DNA of 35,554 nucleotides, from positions 1 through 35,554 of the forward strand of contig NZ_JASAMB010000039.1 in the NCBI RefSeq assembly GCF_029948125.1. Direction: 5' to 3'. Of this stretch, positions 1-7,620 are shown in pieces (position 1 is the stretch's first letter; each line of letters starts with the position of its first letter). Made by a program: the position numbers and the translations under genes. Origin of the DNA: Catellatospora sp. KI3 (lineage in GTDB: Bacteria; Actinomycetota; Actinomycetes; Mycobacteriales; Micromonosporaceae). A model generated the notes under the pieces. The model saw nothing but the letters and a program-made list of their open reading frames with translations, made no database searches and had not been told where the DNA came from.

Positions 1-128
1 ACCCGGCTCCCCCGATCACAGCGACCACTGCCGGAAGTGCCCTATTCACACCGTTTCGCACCATCCGATCTGGACGGTGTGCCCTGATCGGCAGGTTTGC
101 CCGGCGGGATCGGGGGGATGCGCAGCGG

Positions 129-1265
129 GTGAGAAGAGGACGGATCACCTCCGGCGACATGTTCCGGTGGGCGGCGGCGGCCGCGGGCGGCGTGGCGGCG
201 GTGGGGCTGGGACTGGCGGCGCTCTGGACCGTGCGGGGCGTGCTGGTGCTCGTACTGGTGGCACTGTTCGTGGCGGTGAGCCTGGACCCCGCGGTGCGCT
301 GGCTGGTCCGCCACCGGGTGCGGCGCCCCTACGCCGTGGCCGTCATCCTGGCGCTCGCCCTGGGCTCCACGGCCGCGCTGGTGATCGGGGTCGGCCCGCC
401 GCTGGTGCGCCAGGCCGGCGAGCTGGTGAAGGACCTGCCGGGCTACATCGCCGGGCTGGACGAGCGGTCCCCGGTGTTCCGCGACCTCAGCGCCCGCTAC
501 GGCCTGGGCGACCGGCTCAACGAGCTGGCCGGGTCGATCCCCGCCTGGATCGGCGCCAGCCTGCCGGGGCTGTTCCAGACGTTCCTGGACGGCCTGGCCA
601 CCACCGTGACCGTGGTGGTGCTGGCGCTGTACTTCCTGGCCGACCTGCCCCGGCTGCGGCGCCGGGCCCAGCTGGTCGCGCCCGACCGGCACCGCGAGCG
701 GGTACGGCGCATCGTGGACACGGCCGTGGACAAGGTCGGCTCGTACATGATCGGCAATCTGATCGTGTCGGTGATCGCCGGTGTCGTCGCCTATGTGGGC
801 CTGCTGATCCTGGACGTGCCGTTCGCGCTGCCGCTGGCGTTGATCGTGGCGATCACCGACCTGATCCCGCTGGTGGGGGCGACGCTGGGCATGGCCGTCT
901 GCGGCGTGGTGGCCGCGATCGCCTCCGGCCTGTGGCCGGCCGCGATCATGATCGTGGCGTGGCTGCTGGTGTACCAGCAGGTGGAGAACTACTGGATCGT
1001 CCCCCTCGTGATGCGCCGGAGCCTGGACATGCCGTCACTGGCCGTCCTGCTCGCGGGCCTGGTCGGGGTGGCGATGCTGGGTCTGATCGGCGCGCTGATG
1101 GCCATCCCGATCGCGGCCGTGGTCAAGGCCGTCATCGTCGAGCTGCGTACGCCGGTGCCGCCGCCCGGGTACGCACCCGATCCGGTCCCGCAGGACGCCG
1201 AGCTCGCCGCCCTGGCCGAGCAGGCCGAGCAGGCCGACGCACCCGCGCCGCAGCCCGCGGGGTGA
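129..1265 (+). CDS. AI-2E family transporter-like integral membrane protein
   Basis: A 378-residue polytopic membrane protein starting at GTG 129. Several hydrophobic segments cover residues 10-60, 65-90, about 155-180 and 200-320. The middle soluble stretch (about residues 95-150) and the paired C-terminal helices with the sequence LIPLVGATLG and VYQQVENYWIVPLVM are typical of the AI-2E transporter family (PF01594, YdiK/PerM-like). The QQVENY...P motif near residues 285-295 is the most diagnostic part. Members act in the cytoplasmic membrane as exporters or antiporters; the family name does not prove autoinducer-2 transport. The last 40 residues form a Pro/Ala/Glu-rich cytoplasmic tail. No functional partner is evident next to it. 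Family assignment is firm, substrate unknown. Confidence 0.88.
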   Translation: MRRGRITSGDMFRWAAAAAGGVAAVGLGLAALWTVRGVLVLVLVALFVAVSLDPAVRWLVRHRVRRPYAVAVILALALGSTAALVIGVGPPLVRQAGELVKDLPGYIAGLDERSPVFRDLSARYGLGDRLNELAGSIPAWIGASLPGLFQTFLDGLATTVTVVVLALYFLADLPRLRRRAQLVAPDRHRERVRRIVDTAVDKVGSYMIGNLIVSVIAGVVAYVGLLILDVPFALPLALIVAITDLIPLVGATLGMAVCGVVAAIASGLWPAAIMIVAWLLVYQQVENYWIVPLVMRRSLDMPSLAVLLAGLVGVAMLGLIGALMAIPIAAVVKAVIVELRTPVPPPGYAPDPVPQDAELAALAEQAEQADAPAPQPAG

Positions 1266-1319
1266 TCCCGGCCGGGCCCGGCAGGTGTGGCCCCGGCCGG
1301 GCCCGGGTACTGCGCGAAC

Positions 1320-1571
1320 ATGGACGAACCGAACTTCACGCCGCCCGCCGAGGACTTCGAACCCCCGGTCGACGAGCAGCCGGCGCAGCCGCGGCCCGAA
1401 CCGCCCGCCGAGGATCCGCGCGACCCGCGGTCGGCGCCCGCGGACCCGGACACCCCGCCGCCGGGCATGGACGACCAGGGCACCACCGCCGGGGGCCAGC
1501 GGCGCGGCGACACCCTGGACGACCCCCTCGCCCGCGAGGACCCCGACTCGGTGGGCGAGCCACCGGACTGA
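1320..1571 (+). CDS. small acidic proline-rich hypothetical protein
   Basis: An 83-residue protein starting at ATG 1320 (MDEPNFTPPAEDFEPP). It is strongly acidic and rich in Pro, Asp and Glu, with no hydrophobic core, so it is probably intrinsically disordered. An in-frame GTG 33 bases upstream would add a non-conserved-looking Ala/Gly/Pro stretch, so the ATG is preferred; neither start has a clear ribosome site. It lies 54 bases after the permease gene. Function is not recognised. It resembles short disordered proteins seen beside stress genes in actinomycetes, but that is only a compositional similarity. Confidence 0.55.
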   Translation: MDEPNFTPPAEDFEPPVDEQPAQPRPEPPAEDPRDPRSAPADPDTPPPGMDDQGTTAGGQRRGDTLDDPLAREDPDSVGEPPD

Positions 1572-1706
1572 TCGGGGCCGCGGTCGGCGTACCTGCCACG
1601 GGCGTTCGATCCGCCGCCTTCCCACCCGGTTCACTTCCGTTTCGAGCGCCGCGGGAGCGGGCAGGGGTCTGGTAGTGGATCGAACACATGACGGAGGGAG
1701 CCGACC

Positions 1707-1919
1707 GTGGGCGCGATGGACGAGGCGAAGCACGAGGGCCAGGAGCTGCTGGGCAAGGCCAAGGAGAAGCTCGGTGACCTCACCGACAACCACTCCCTGC
1801 AGGCCGAGGGCCTCGCGGACCAGGCCAAGGCCAAGGTCAACCAGGCCGGGGACGACGTCCGCGACGCGCTTCGCGGCCGTGACCAGGACGAGGAGGACGA
1901 GGCCCGGTCCGCCCGCTGA
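1707..1919 (+). CDS. CsbD family stress-response protein
   Basis: A 70-residue hydrophilic, highly charged protein matching the CsbD family (PF05532): the pattern GKAKEKLGDLTDNHSLQAEGLADQ carries the family's characteristic G-x-x-KEK-G-x-LTD...L-x-x-EG core. CsbD proteins are small cytoplasmic proteins induced by general stress in Bacillus (sigma B) and in actinobacteria; their molecular role is unknown. The start at GTG 1707 is set by the GGAGGGAG ribosome site at 1693-1700; an ATG nine bases downstream is the alternative. The C-terminal 20 residues are acidic and unusual only in detail. A strong hairpin follows directly, so the gene is probably monocistronic. Confidence 0.9.
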   Translation: MGAMDEAKHEGQELLGKAKEKLGDLTDNHSLQAEGLADQAKAKVNQAGDDVRDALRGRDQDEEDEARSAR

Positions 1920-1930
1920 CCTCCGGACTC

Positions 1931-1960
1931 GGATGGCCCGCCGTTCGCGGCGGGCCATCC
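1931..1960 (+). terminator. hairpin terminator after CsbD gene
   Basis: Perfect 13-bp inverted repeat (1931-1943 with 1948-1960, GGATGGCCCGCCG arm) around a TTCG loop, 11 bases after the csbD-like stop codon. There is no T tract, as is common for actinomycete terminators. Confidence 0.75.
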
Positions 1961-2039
1961 GCCGTTACGGGCCGCGCATGGGTTTACCGGTTCACGTATC
2001 GGGAGAAAAGGGTCTTACACCCGACCAGTGGAGGACACC

Positions 2040-2327
2040 ATGCGACTCAACGACGACGACATCGTCGCCTCGACCGGGGCCGGCGGCGAAGGACCCGCCG
2101 ACGCCGGTGCGGGCGAGAACGTCGACCCGCGCGAGCAGGACGGCGGAGCAGACGGCAGTGCCGGCACCGAGGGCCCGGCCGACGCGGGCGCGGGCGAGAC
2201 CGCGGCGCCCGACGAGCAGGACGGCGGGGCGGACGGCGGCGCGGACACCGAGGGCCCGGCCGACGCCGGTGCGGGCGAGACGGTGGAGCCCGGCGAGCAC
2301 GACGGCGGAGCAGACGGCAGTGCCTGA
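2040..2327 (+). CDS. three-repeat acidic peptide, candidate multi-core RiPP precursor
   Basis: A 95-residue protein with a short N-terminal segment (MRLNDDDIVASTGAGG) followed by three head-to-tail repeats of 27, 27 and 25 residues (residues 17-43, 44-70, 71-95). Each repeat begins EGPADAGAGE and ends with E-Q/H-DGGADG. The middle varies (NVDPR, TAAPD, TVEPG). It has no Cys and is extremely acidic. The ATG at 2040 is chosen because GGAGG lies at 2030-2034; the GTG at 2028 overlaps that site. The stop codon overlaps the GTG start of the next gene, a cupin/JmjC-like oxygenase, by eight bases, so the two are translationally coupled. The unusual repetition directly before an oxygenase suggests a modified-peptide precursor with a short leader and repeated cores. 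That is inference; a disordered structural protein is the alternative. Confidence 0.65.
   Translation: MRLNDDDIVASTGAGGEGPADAGAGENVDPREQDGGADGSAGTEGPADAGAGETAAPDEQDGGADGGADTEGPADAGAGETVEPGEHDGGADGSA
2088..2324 (+). repeat. three tandem 81-bp coding repeats
   Basis: Repeat units at 2088-2168, 2169-2249 and 2250-2324 (last one truncated by the stop codon) encode the 27-residue motif. Units 1 and 3 share an identical 24-base stretch near their ends (2140-2163 and 2301-2324), while unit 2 differs there at several wobble positions, so the array is not a very recent simple duplication. Confidence 0.9.
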
Positions 2328-3549
2328 CCGGCTCGGCCGCCCAGCAGCGCCGGACCCGTCGGGTTCGGCGCTGCGGCGCTGCGTGGGCGACCCGGCCGCG
2401 TTCGCCGACGGGCACTGGGGCGCCCAGCCGCTGCTGCGCTCCGCCGGAGACTTCGCCGACCTGCTGGACCTCGACGCGGTCGACGAACTGCTCAGCGAGC
2501 GCGGGCTGCGCACCCCCTTCCTGCGGCTGGCCCGCGACGGGAAGCTGGTGGCCGCCGAGCGGTTCACCGGCGGCGGCGGGCTCGGCGCCGAGATCGCCGA
2601 CCAGGTCCGCGACGACCGGGTGCTCGACCTGCTGGCGGGCGGGGCGACCCTGGTGCTGCAGGGGCTGCACCGGATCTGGCCGCCGCTGCGGGCGTTCTGC
2701 CTTGAGCTGGCCGGTGAGCTGGGCTGCGCGGTGCAGGCCAACGCGTACCTGACCCCGGCCGGCAACACCGGCTTCGCGACGCACTACGACACCCACGACG
2801 TCTTCGTGCTGCAGATCGCGGGCACGAAGCACTGGCGGGTGCACGAACCGGTCTACCCCGATCCACTGGAGCGCCAGCCGTGGGGCGGCCGGGCCGACGA
2901 GGTCGCGGCGACGGCGACCGGGCCGGCGTACCTGGACCACGTGCTGTCCCCCGGCGAGCTGCTGTACCTGCCGCGCGGGTGGCTGCACGCCGCGTCGGCC
3001 ATCGAGGCCACCAGCCTGCACGTCACGCTCGGCCTGCGCCGCCCGACCCGGTACACGGTCGCGCAGGCGCTGCTGGATCTCACCGGCGCGGACCCGCGGC
3101 TCCGCGCCGGGCTCCCGCTCGGACTGGACCTGACCGATCCGGCGCAGCTGGCCCCGCACCTGGCCGCCACGGTGGAGGCCCTGCACGAGGCGATGGCCAA
3201 GGCCGATCCGGAGGAGGTCGCCCGGCGGCTGCGGGCGGCCCAGTGGACCGCGCACCGGCCCGCCCCGGTCCGGCCGGTGGCCCAGGCGGCGTTCGCCGAT
3301 GCGCTCACCGCGGCCGACCGGGTGCGGCTGCGGCCCGGACTTCGCTTCACCTGCGTGGACGGCCGGCTGGAGCTGCCCGGCCGGGTGCTGACCTTCCCCG
3401 GCGGCTGCCAGCGGGCGCTGGAGGCGGTGCTGGCCGGTCCCGCCGTGCGCGTGGGCGACCTGCCGGGGCTGGACGACGACGCGTCGCGCCTGGTGCTGGC
3501 GCGCAGGCTGCTGCGGGAAGCGGTGCTGGTTCCGGCCGACGAGGTCTGA
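2320..3549 (+). CDS. cupin_4/JmjC-like Fe(II)/2-oxoglutarate oxygenase
   Basis: A 409-residue protein starting at GTG 2320, with GGCGGAG at 2304-2310 as ribosome site. It shows the cupin_4 (ribosomal oxygenase, YcfD/NO66/MINA53-like) fold: the motif THYDTHDVFVLQIAGTKHW holds the iron ligands H155 and D157, and LPRGWLHAAS holds the distal ligand H223. Family members are cytosolic protein hydroxylases acting on Arg or His side chains of ribosomal proteins. About 170 C-terminal residues form a helical plus winged-helix-like region, also usual in the family. The gene overlaps the end of the acidic repeat-peptide gene, making that peptide the likely substrate (inference). Asp, Asn or His beta-hydroxylation would be plausible chemistry. 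The paired hairpins downstream end the operon. Confidence 0.85.
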   Translation: MPDRLGRPAAPDPSGSALRRCVGDPAAFADGHWGAQPLLRSAGDFADLLDLDAVDELLSERGLRTPFLRLARDGKLVAAERFTGGGGLGAEIADQVRDDRVLDLLAGGATLVLQGLHRIWPPLRAFCLELAGELGCAVQANAYLTPAGNTGFATHYDTHDVFVLQIAGTKHWRVHEPVYPDPLERQPWGGRADEVAATATGPAYLDHVLSPGELLYLPRGWLHAASAIEATSLHVTLGLRRPTRYTVAQALLDLTGADPRLRAGLPLGLDLTDPAQLAPHLAATVEALHEAMAKADPEEVARRLRAAQWTAHRPAPVRPVAQAAFADALTAADRVRLRPGLRFTCVDGRLELPGRVLTFPGGCQRALEAVLAGPAVRVGDLPGLDDDASRLVLARRLLREAVLVPADEV

Positions 3550-3567
3550 TCGCCGGGTTTGACAGCG

Positions 3568-3603
3568 GTCGGCGGTCGCCCACCCCCGTTGGCGACCGCC
3601 GAC
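3568..3603 (+). terminator. hairpin terminator after oxygenase gene
   Basis: Perfect 13-bp inverted repeat: GTCGGCGGTCGCC at 3568-3580 pairs with 3591-3603 around a 10-base loop, followed by CTTCTCT. It lies 18 bases after the oxygenase stop codon. Confidence 0.8.
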
Positions 3604-3613
3604 CTTCTCTGTC

Positions 3614-3649
3614 GGGTGGACGCCGTCCCCCAACGGCGTCTGTCCACCC
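3614..3649. terminator. second hairpin in same intergenic region
   Basis: GGGTGGAC (3614-3621) pairs with GTCCACCC (3642-3649), extended inside by GCCG/CGGC (3622-3625 with 3634-3637). It probably reinforces termination. The remaining sequence from 3650 to 3872 contains no gene I can support on either strand. Confidence 0.5.
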
Positions 3650-3872
3650 ATCCCCCTGTGACGCCCCGCCCGGTGCCGCGCGGTGGACCTGTCCACCGGA
3701 GCCGCCCTCGCCTTTCAGCTCGGACTGTTCGTCGAGCGCTGCATCACTGGAACCTAAGTTACGTTCTCTGACCTGCGGCGTCCAGGGTTAAGCCAAGATT
3801 TTTTCACTCTGGGTAGCTGGCCGATGACAGGGAGCGCTGGGCGATGGCCCAGGTCACAGCCCGCAAGACCAG

Positions 3873-3904
3873 GAGGGGGTACGGCGAGAGCGCCGTACCC
3901 CCTC
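3873..3904 (-). terminator. terminator of hemerythrin-like gene
   Basis: Perfect 14-bp stem (3873-3886 with 3891-3904) around an AGAG loop, 15 bases beyond the stop codon of the leftward hemerythrin-like gene. Confidence 0.8.
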
Positions 3905-3919
3905 ACCCGCTGTCGCGGA

Positions 3920-4543
3920 TCACGCCGAGGCGCTGCTCAGCGAGAGGGGGTCGGCCGGAGCGTCGGCCTTCGCCGCCTCCATCCGATCGGCCAGCTCCCG
4001 CAGCTCAGCACGGCCGATGGCCTTGCGCACCTGCGGGAACCACTCCTTCTCCTCCTCCTCGACGTGATGGCGCACGTTCTCCATCAGCACCGCCATCTTG
4101 GCGTCGAAGCGCTCGTCGGCCGGGTCCATCCCGCGCAGCTCCGACAGCATCCACGCGACCACGTGGTGCTCCTCGACGCTCTCCAGGACGTGCTCACCGG
4201 TGTCCGGGGCGGCCTTGCGCGCGGTCGGGTAGAAGATGCTCTCCTCGATGTACGCGTGCGTGGTCAGCTCCTTGATGACCTGATCCACGATCTTGCGCTT
4301 GGTCGCGTGCGCGTTGTCGCCCGCCTTCTCGAACTGCTTGAACAGGCCCTCGACGACCTTGTGATCGGCTTTGAGCAGCGCGATCGCGTCCATGCCCGTC
4401 GAAGTCGCGCCGCTGACCGACTTCTTCGCCGACGCGCTCGCCTTGCTCGTCGCGGTCGAGCGGGCGGCGGCCGTCGTGGACTTGCGCGCCGTGCCCGTCG
4501 CGGACTGCTTCTTACCCGTGCCCGCGGTGGTTGACTGAGCCAT
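3920..4543 (-). CDS. hemerythrin HHE domain protein with basic Ala/Lys/Ser/Thr tail
   Basis: A 207-residue protein. Residues 1-50 are a low-complexity Ser/Thr/Ala/Lys tail resembling histone H1-like extensions. Residues 52-185 form a four-helix hemerythrin-like (HHE, PF01814) domain with candidate diiron ligands H61, H96, E100, H126/H127, H159/H160 and E164 in the order expected for the family. Such domains bind O2, NO or act in oxidative-stress sensing in the cytoplasm. The ATG is at 4541-4543 (complement), with AAGGAGG at 4552-4558. The cationic tail could allow nucleic-acid binding, as in histone-like tails; this is inference. The gene stands alone between two short gaps and has its own terminator. 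Confidence 0.88.
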   Translation of the reverse strand: MAQSTTAGTGKKQSATGTARKSTTAAARSTATSKASASAKKSVSGATSTGMDAIALLKADHKVVEGLFKQFEKAGDNAHATKRKIVDQVIKELTTHAYIEESIFYPTARKAAPDTGEHVLESVEEHHVVAWMLSELRGMDPADERFDAKMAVLMENVRHHVEEEEKEWFPQVRKAIGRAELRELADRMEAAKADAPADPLSLSSASA

Positions 4544-4632
4544 TGCCGTGCCTCCTTCTTGCCTTGACACGATCATCACTACCCGGTTGTCGCTTATGTA
4601 CACATGTTTTCCGGCATTCACGGTGCTCGCGG

Positions 4633-5580
4633 TCAGGACTGTGGCAGGATCTCCTTGGCGTACATGTCGATCATGTCGGCGTAGTGCGGCCCCACCGACG
4701 CGACGTACAGCTCGTCGAACCCGGCGTCGCGGTACCGGGCGATCATGTCCCGGTGCACCTGCGGGTCCGGTCCGCAGGCGATCTTCTCCCCCACCGACTC
4801 CGGCGTCACCGGCTCCGACGCCTGCTGGAAGTGCGCGGGCGTGGGCAGGACCTGCGACAGCTCGCCGCTGAGCCCCGAGGTCGGCCACAGCCGGTGCGCC
4901 AGCCGTACCGCCTCGTCCCGGTCGGCGGCGAAGCAAGCCTTGGCCCCCGCCGCCGTCGGCTTGCCCGCGCCGCCGCTGTCGCGGAACAGCTGCAGCAGCT
5001 GCGCGTCGGGCTGGGTGCTGATGTAGCCGTCGCCGATCCGGCCCGCGAGCTTCGTGGAGTTCGGCGCCAGCCCGGACACGTAGATCTCGGGCGGCACCTC
5101 GGGCATGGTGTAGATCCGCGCGTTCTCGACCGTGTAGTACTCGCCGTCGTGCTCGACGTCCGCGCCGGTCCACAGCTCCCGGATGACCCCGACCGCCTCC
5201 TCGAGCATGTCGAGGCGGGCCTTGGCGGGCGGCCAGTGGTCGCCGGTGATGTGCTCGTTGAGCGCCTCGCCCGAGCCGACGCCGAGGATGAACCGGCCCT
5301 CGGTCAGCACCGCGCTGGTCGCCGCCGCCTGGGCGATGATCGCCGGATGGGTGCGCACGGTCGGGCAGGTCACCGCAGTCGTGATCGGCAGCCGGGTGAC
5401 CTGGCTCAGGGCTCCGATCATCGACCACACGAACGGGCTGTGGCCCTGGGCGTCGACCCACGGATGGAAGTGGTCGGAGATCCACAGCGCGTGAAAGCCG
5501 GCGTCCTCGGCCCGCCGCGCCTGGTCGAGCAGCTCCGGCGGGGAGTACTCCTCGCTGGACAGGAAGAATCCGATTTTCAT
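4633..5580 (-). CDS. F420-dependent LLM class oxidoreductase (TIGR03557-like)
   Basis: A 315-residue luciferase-like (alpha/beta)8 barrel protein. The stretch LWISDHFHPWVDAQGHSPF and the following LILGVGSGEALNEH-type motif (here RFILGVGSGEALNEH) are diagnostic of the F420-dependent glucose-6-phosphate dehydrogenase-like branch of the family; the length fits the TIGR03557 group better than true Fgd1 (about 336 residues). These cytosolic enzymes use deazaflavin F420, a cofactor common in actinomycetes. The substrate cannot be told from sequence. Start ATG 5580 is preferred as the barrel begins at once (MKIGFFLSS); an in-frame ATG at 5592 adds four residues. Neither has a convincing ribosome site. 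No F420 biosynthesis genes are nearby. Confidence 0.88.
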   Translation of the reverse strand: MKIGFFLSSEEYSPPELLDQARRAEDAGFHALWISDHFHPWVDAQGHSPFVWSMIGALSQVTRLPITTAVTCPTVRTHPAIIAQAAATSAVLTEGRFILGVGSGEALNEHITGDHWPPAKARLDMLEEAVGVIRELWTGADVEHDGEYYTVENARIYTMPEVPPEIYVSGLAPNSTKLAGRIGDGYISTQPDAQLLQLFRDSGGAGKPTAAGAKACFAADRDEAVRLAHRLWPTSGLSGELSQVLPTPAHFQQASEPVTPESVGEKIACGPDPQVHRDMIARYRDAGFDELYVASVGPHYADMIDMYAKEILPQS

Positions 5581-5783
5581 GACATGTCGCATACCCGTAC
5601 GCCAGAGCAAGGAAACGCCCAGCCCGGCGGGTCGGTCGCGGCGGCTGCGCAACCGACCGGCCGGGCAGCGTTCCGGCTAGAACGCCGGGTAGGTCGAGCG
5701 GGTCGCGCATACGCGTCGCAGGCACGGTACCCGTACAGCTCCGGCGTTGGACGGACGTCGTCCCGCCCCGCCGGCGGCGAGGG

Positions 5784-6644
5784 CTACAGCTCCGTCCAGG
5801 TGGTCATGGTTGCGCAGGTGACCGCGCCGTCGTTGGAGTAGTCGACGAAGACCCCGCCCCCGTCCATGTACCTCGGCGGGCCGATGGAGTACCGGCAGGG
5901 GCCGCCCGGCACGGCGTTGGGCCTGGCGCCGTGTACGAACATCCGGACCCCGTCGGGCAGCCCCGTCGAGATGCTGGCGGTCTCCCCCGGATCCCGCTCC
6001 CAGAGCACCGGGCGGTGGTCCACCGGCAGCTCGACATGGCGCAGTTCGGCCGAGCACGTCTGGACCCCGACGTTGGTGGCCGTGTAGTAGAACTCGCTCT
6101 CCCCGTCGGGCTGGGTGCGGTAGTGCGTCTTCACCTCGATCCGGCACGAGCCCGAGCCCGGCACCGAGCCCACCGCCCCGACGAGGTAGGCCCAGTCCTC
6201 GCTGTGGGCGTTGTTCCAGTGGCCGCTCCACGAGGCACCCGGCGCCAGGGCGGGCAGCACGTTGCGGCGGTACATCGTCAACCCGGCGAGCCACACCCTG
6301 ACCTGGCACGCCGTGCTGCTGTCCCCGGTCAGCTGCAGGTGGAACTCACGCTCACCGGTGGCTTCGCGCTCGTACCAGGTACGGGTCACCTCCACCGCGC
6401 ACGCCCGGCCCGACCGGGTGGTGGCGACCTCCAGCCCGACGGCGTACGCGTCGCTGGTGGCGTTGTTCCAGTAGACGTGCCTGACCGCCCCGGGCTGCAC
6501 GATGCCCGCGTCGAAGGAGAAGTAGTCGGCCGCCGCCGCTGCCGGATCCGCGGTGGCCGCGATGCCGACCGCGGCGACCAGCGACGTCGTGAGCAGCACG
6601 GACAACGCCCGCCGCACGGCCCGTACGAGATTGGTGGGAAACAT
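5784..6644 (-). CDS. secreted hypothetical protein with internal sequence repeats
   Basis: A 286-residue protein with a signal peptide: basic n-region (RAVRRAL), hydrophobic SVLLTTSLVAAVGIAA, and an Ala-rich cleavage area ending about residue 35 (DPAAAAA). Start ATG 6644 is chosen because further upstream Met codons add a long Arg-rich stretch without secretion logic. The mature part contains at least two related units, about residues 50-120 and 121-200, each with W-NNA-x-S, G-x-x-C-x-[VI]-EV-x-x-x-Y and a GE-x-EF motif with paired Cys residues; a third divergent unit follows. This suggests tandem disulfide-bonded beta-sandwich domains. Function is not recognised. It is divergently transcribed from the next gene. 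Confidence 0.75.
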   Translation of the reverse strand: MFPTNLVRAVRRALSVLLTTSLVAAVGIAATADPAAAAADYFSFDAGIVQPGAVRHVYWNNATSDAYAVGLEVATTRSGRACAVEVTRTWYEREATGEREFHLQLTGDSSTACQVRVWLAGLTMYRRNVLPALAPGASWSGHWNNAHSEDWAYLVGAVGSVPGSGSCRIEVKTHYRTQPDGESEFYYTATNVGVQTCSAELRHVELPVDHRPVLWERDPGETASISTGLPDGVRMFVHGARPNAVPGGPCRYSIGPPRYMDGGGVFVDYSNDGAVTCATMTTWTEL

Positions 6645-6714
6645 CCGCCGATGGTCGCAAGCAGAGCCCGCAGAAGCTCGGGACGTTGGACGGCATTGGA
6701 CGGTCCGCGCTCGG

Positions 6715-6743
6715 TTGACTGGCCCGGAAGTCATTGATCTAAT
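6715..6743 (+). promoter_or_regulatory. housekeeping-type promoter
   Basis: TTGACT (6715-6720), 17-base spacer, TCTAAT (6738-6743): five of six matches in both hexamers to the vegetative consensus. The expected transcription start near 6750 gives a leader of about 26 bases before ATG 6776. Confidence 0.65.
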
Positions 6744-6775
6744 CCAGCGCGATGTCGGCTTCACGGGGAGCGTTC

Positions 6776-7564
6776 ATGTCCGGTGGATGGTGGGCGCGCG
6801 CGGCGGCGGGCCTGGCCGCGGTCGCCCTGCTGGCGGTGGCGGCGCCCGCGCACGCCGGTGACGTCGCGCAGGTCCACAGCTGGATGACCGGGCCCGCGGC
6901 GGCCGTGGCGGGCGGCGAGCCGGTCGAGTTCCGGCTCAGCTTCACCCAGTCCGGCGGGCCGTACTTCGTCTACGCCCAGTCGATCGCCATCGACGTGGTC
7001 CCGCCCGCCGGGGCGAAGGCGAGCGCGGCCAAGGTCGAGTACCAGTACTTCACCGAGTGGAAGCCGCTGCCGCTCACCTCGATGCAGCTGGAGACCGAGA
7101 GCGTGGCGTTCCGGAACCTGCGCGTCACGTTCGCCGCCACCGCCGTCGGCGGCACGTGGCGGCTGCGGTCCCGGATCACCGACTACGACTGGATGATGAA
7201 CGGGATCATCATGACCGGTGCCGGCGGTGAGGTCGTCGAGCAGAGCGACTGGTACGCCATCACCGTGGCGGGCACGACGCTGCCCGCGAAGACGACCGCA
7301 CCCGCGCCCACCAGGACGAAGTCCACCGGCCCGACCCGCAGCAGCGCCCCCTCCCCCACCGCGGCCGCGGCCCCGACCGCCACTGCCATCGGAACCGATG
7401 CCGCCGCCGAGCCGTCGGCCACCCCGGCCGGGCCGGCGGAGCAGGTGCGGACGTCCGGCGGCGGACCGGCCGGCATCGGCTACGTCGTCCTGGGTATCGG
7501 ACTCGCGGTGGTGTTCCTCGCCGGCGGGCTGTTCGTCGCGCTGCGCCGGCGCCGCCCGGCCTGA
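6776..7564 (+). CDS. cell-surface protein with signal peptide and C-terminal anchor
   Basis: A 262-residue protein. Residues 1-27 are a signal peptide ending APAHA. Residues 28-150 form a Tyr/Trp-rich beta domain starting GDVAQVHSWMTG. Residues 155-225 are a Thr/Pro/Ala/Ser-rich linker typical of cell-wall spanning regions. A transmembrane helix (about 232-254, YVVLGIGLAVVFLAGGLFVAL) and a basic RRRRPA tail close the protein, so the domain is displayed outside. GGGGAG at 6765-6770 and the promoter position select ATG 6776 over ATG 6752, which would sit almost at the transcription start. The extracellular domain is not recognised. No sortase motif is seen. Confidence 0.75.
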   Translation: MSGGWWARAAAGLAAVALLAVAAPAHAGDVAQVHSWMTGPAAAVAGGEPVEFRLSFTQSGGPYFVYAQSIAIDVVPPAGAKASAAKVEYQYFTEWKPLPLTSMQLETESVAFRNLRVTFAATAVGGTWRLRSRITDYDWMMNGIIMTGAGGEVVEQSDWYAITVAGTTLPAKTTAPAPTRTKSTGPTRSSAPSPTAAAAPTATAIGTDAAAEPSATPAGPAEQVRTSGGGPAGIGYVVLGIGLAVVFLAGGLFVALRRRRPA

Positions 7565-7620
7565 TCAGGCCGCTCCGCGGTGGCCAGACGACGCCGACCG
7601 GTGGCCGCCCGCGCGGCTGG

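Noticed and set aside
129-1265. Quorum-sensing role from the AI-2E family name
   Set aside because: No LuxS or Lsr genes are present, and most members of the family are not shown to carry AI-2.
77-1675. 532-residue frame overlapping the permease gene
   Set aside because: Arg/Gly/Ala/Pro-rich shadow frame; the AI-2E-type frame has the membrane segments and family motifs.
1990-2015. Sigma-B-like promoter (GTTT, 15 bases, GGGAGA) before the repeat peptide
   Set aside because: The -10 part matches the GGGTAT-type consensus poorly, so it was not listed as a feature.
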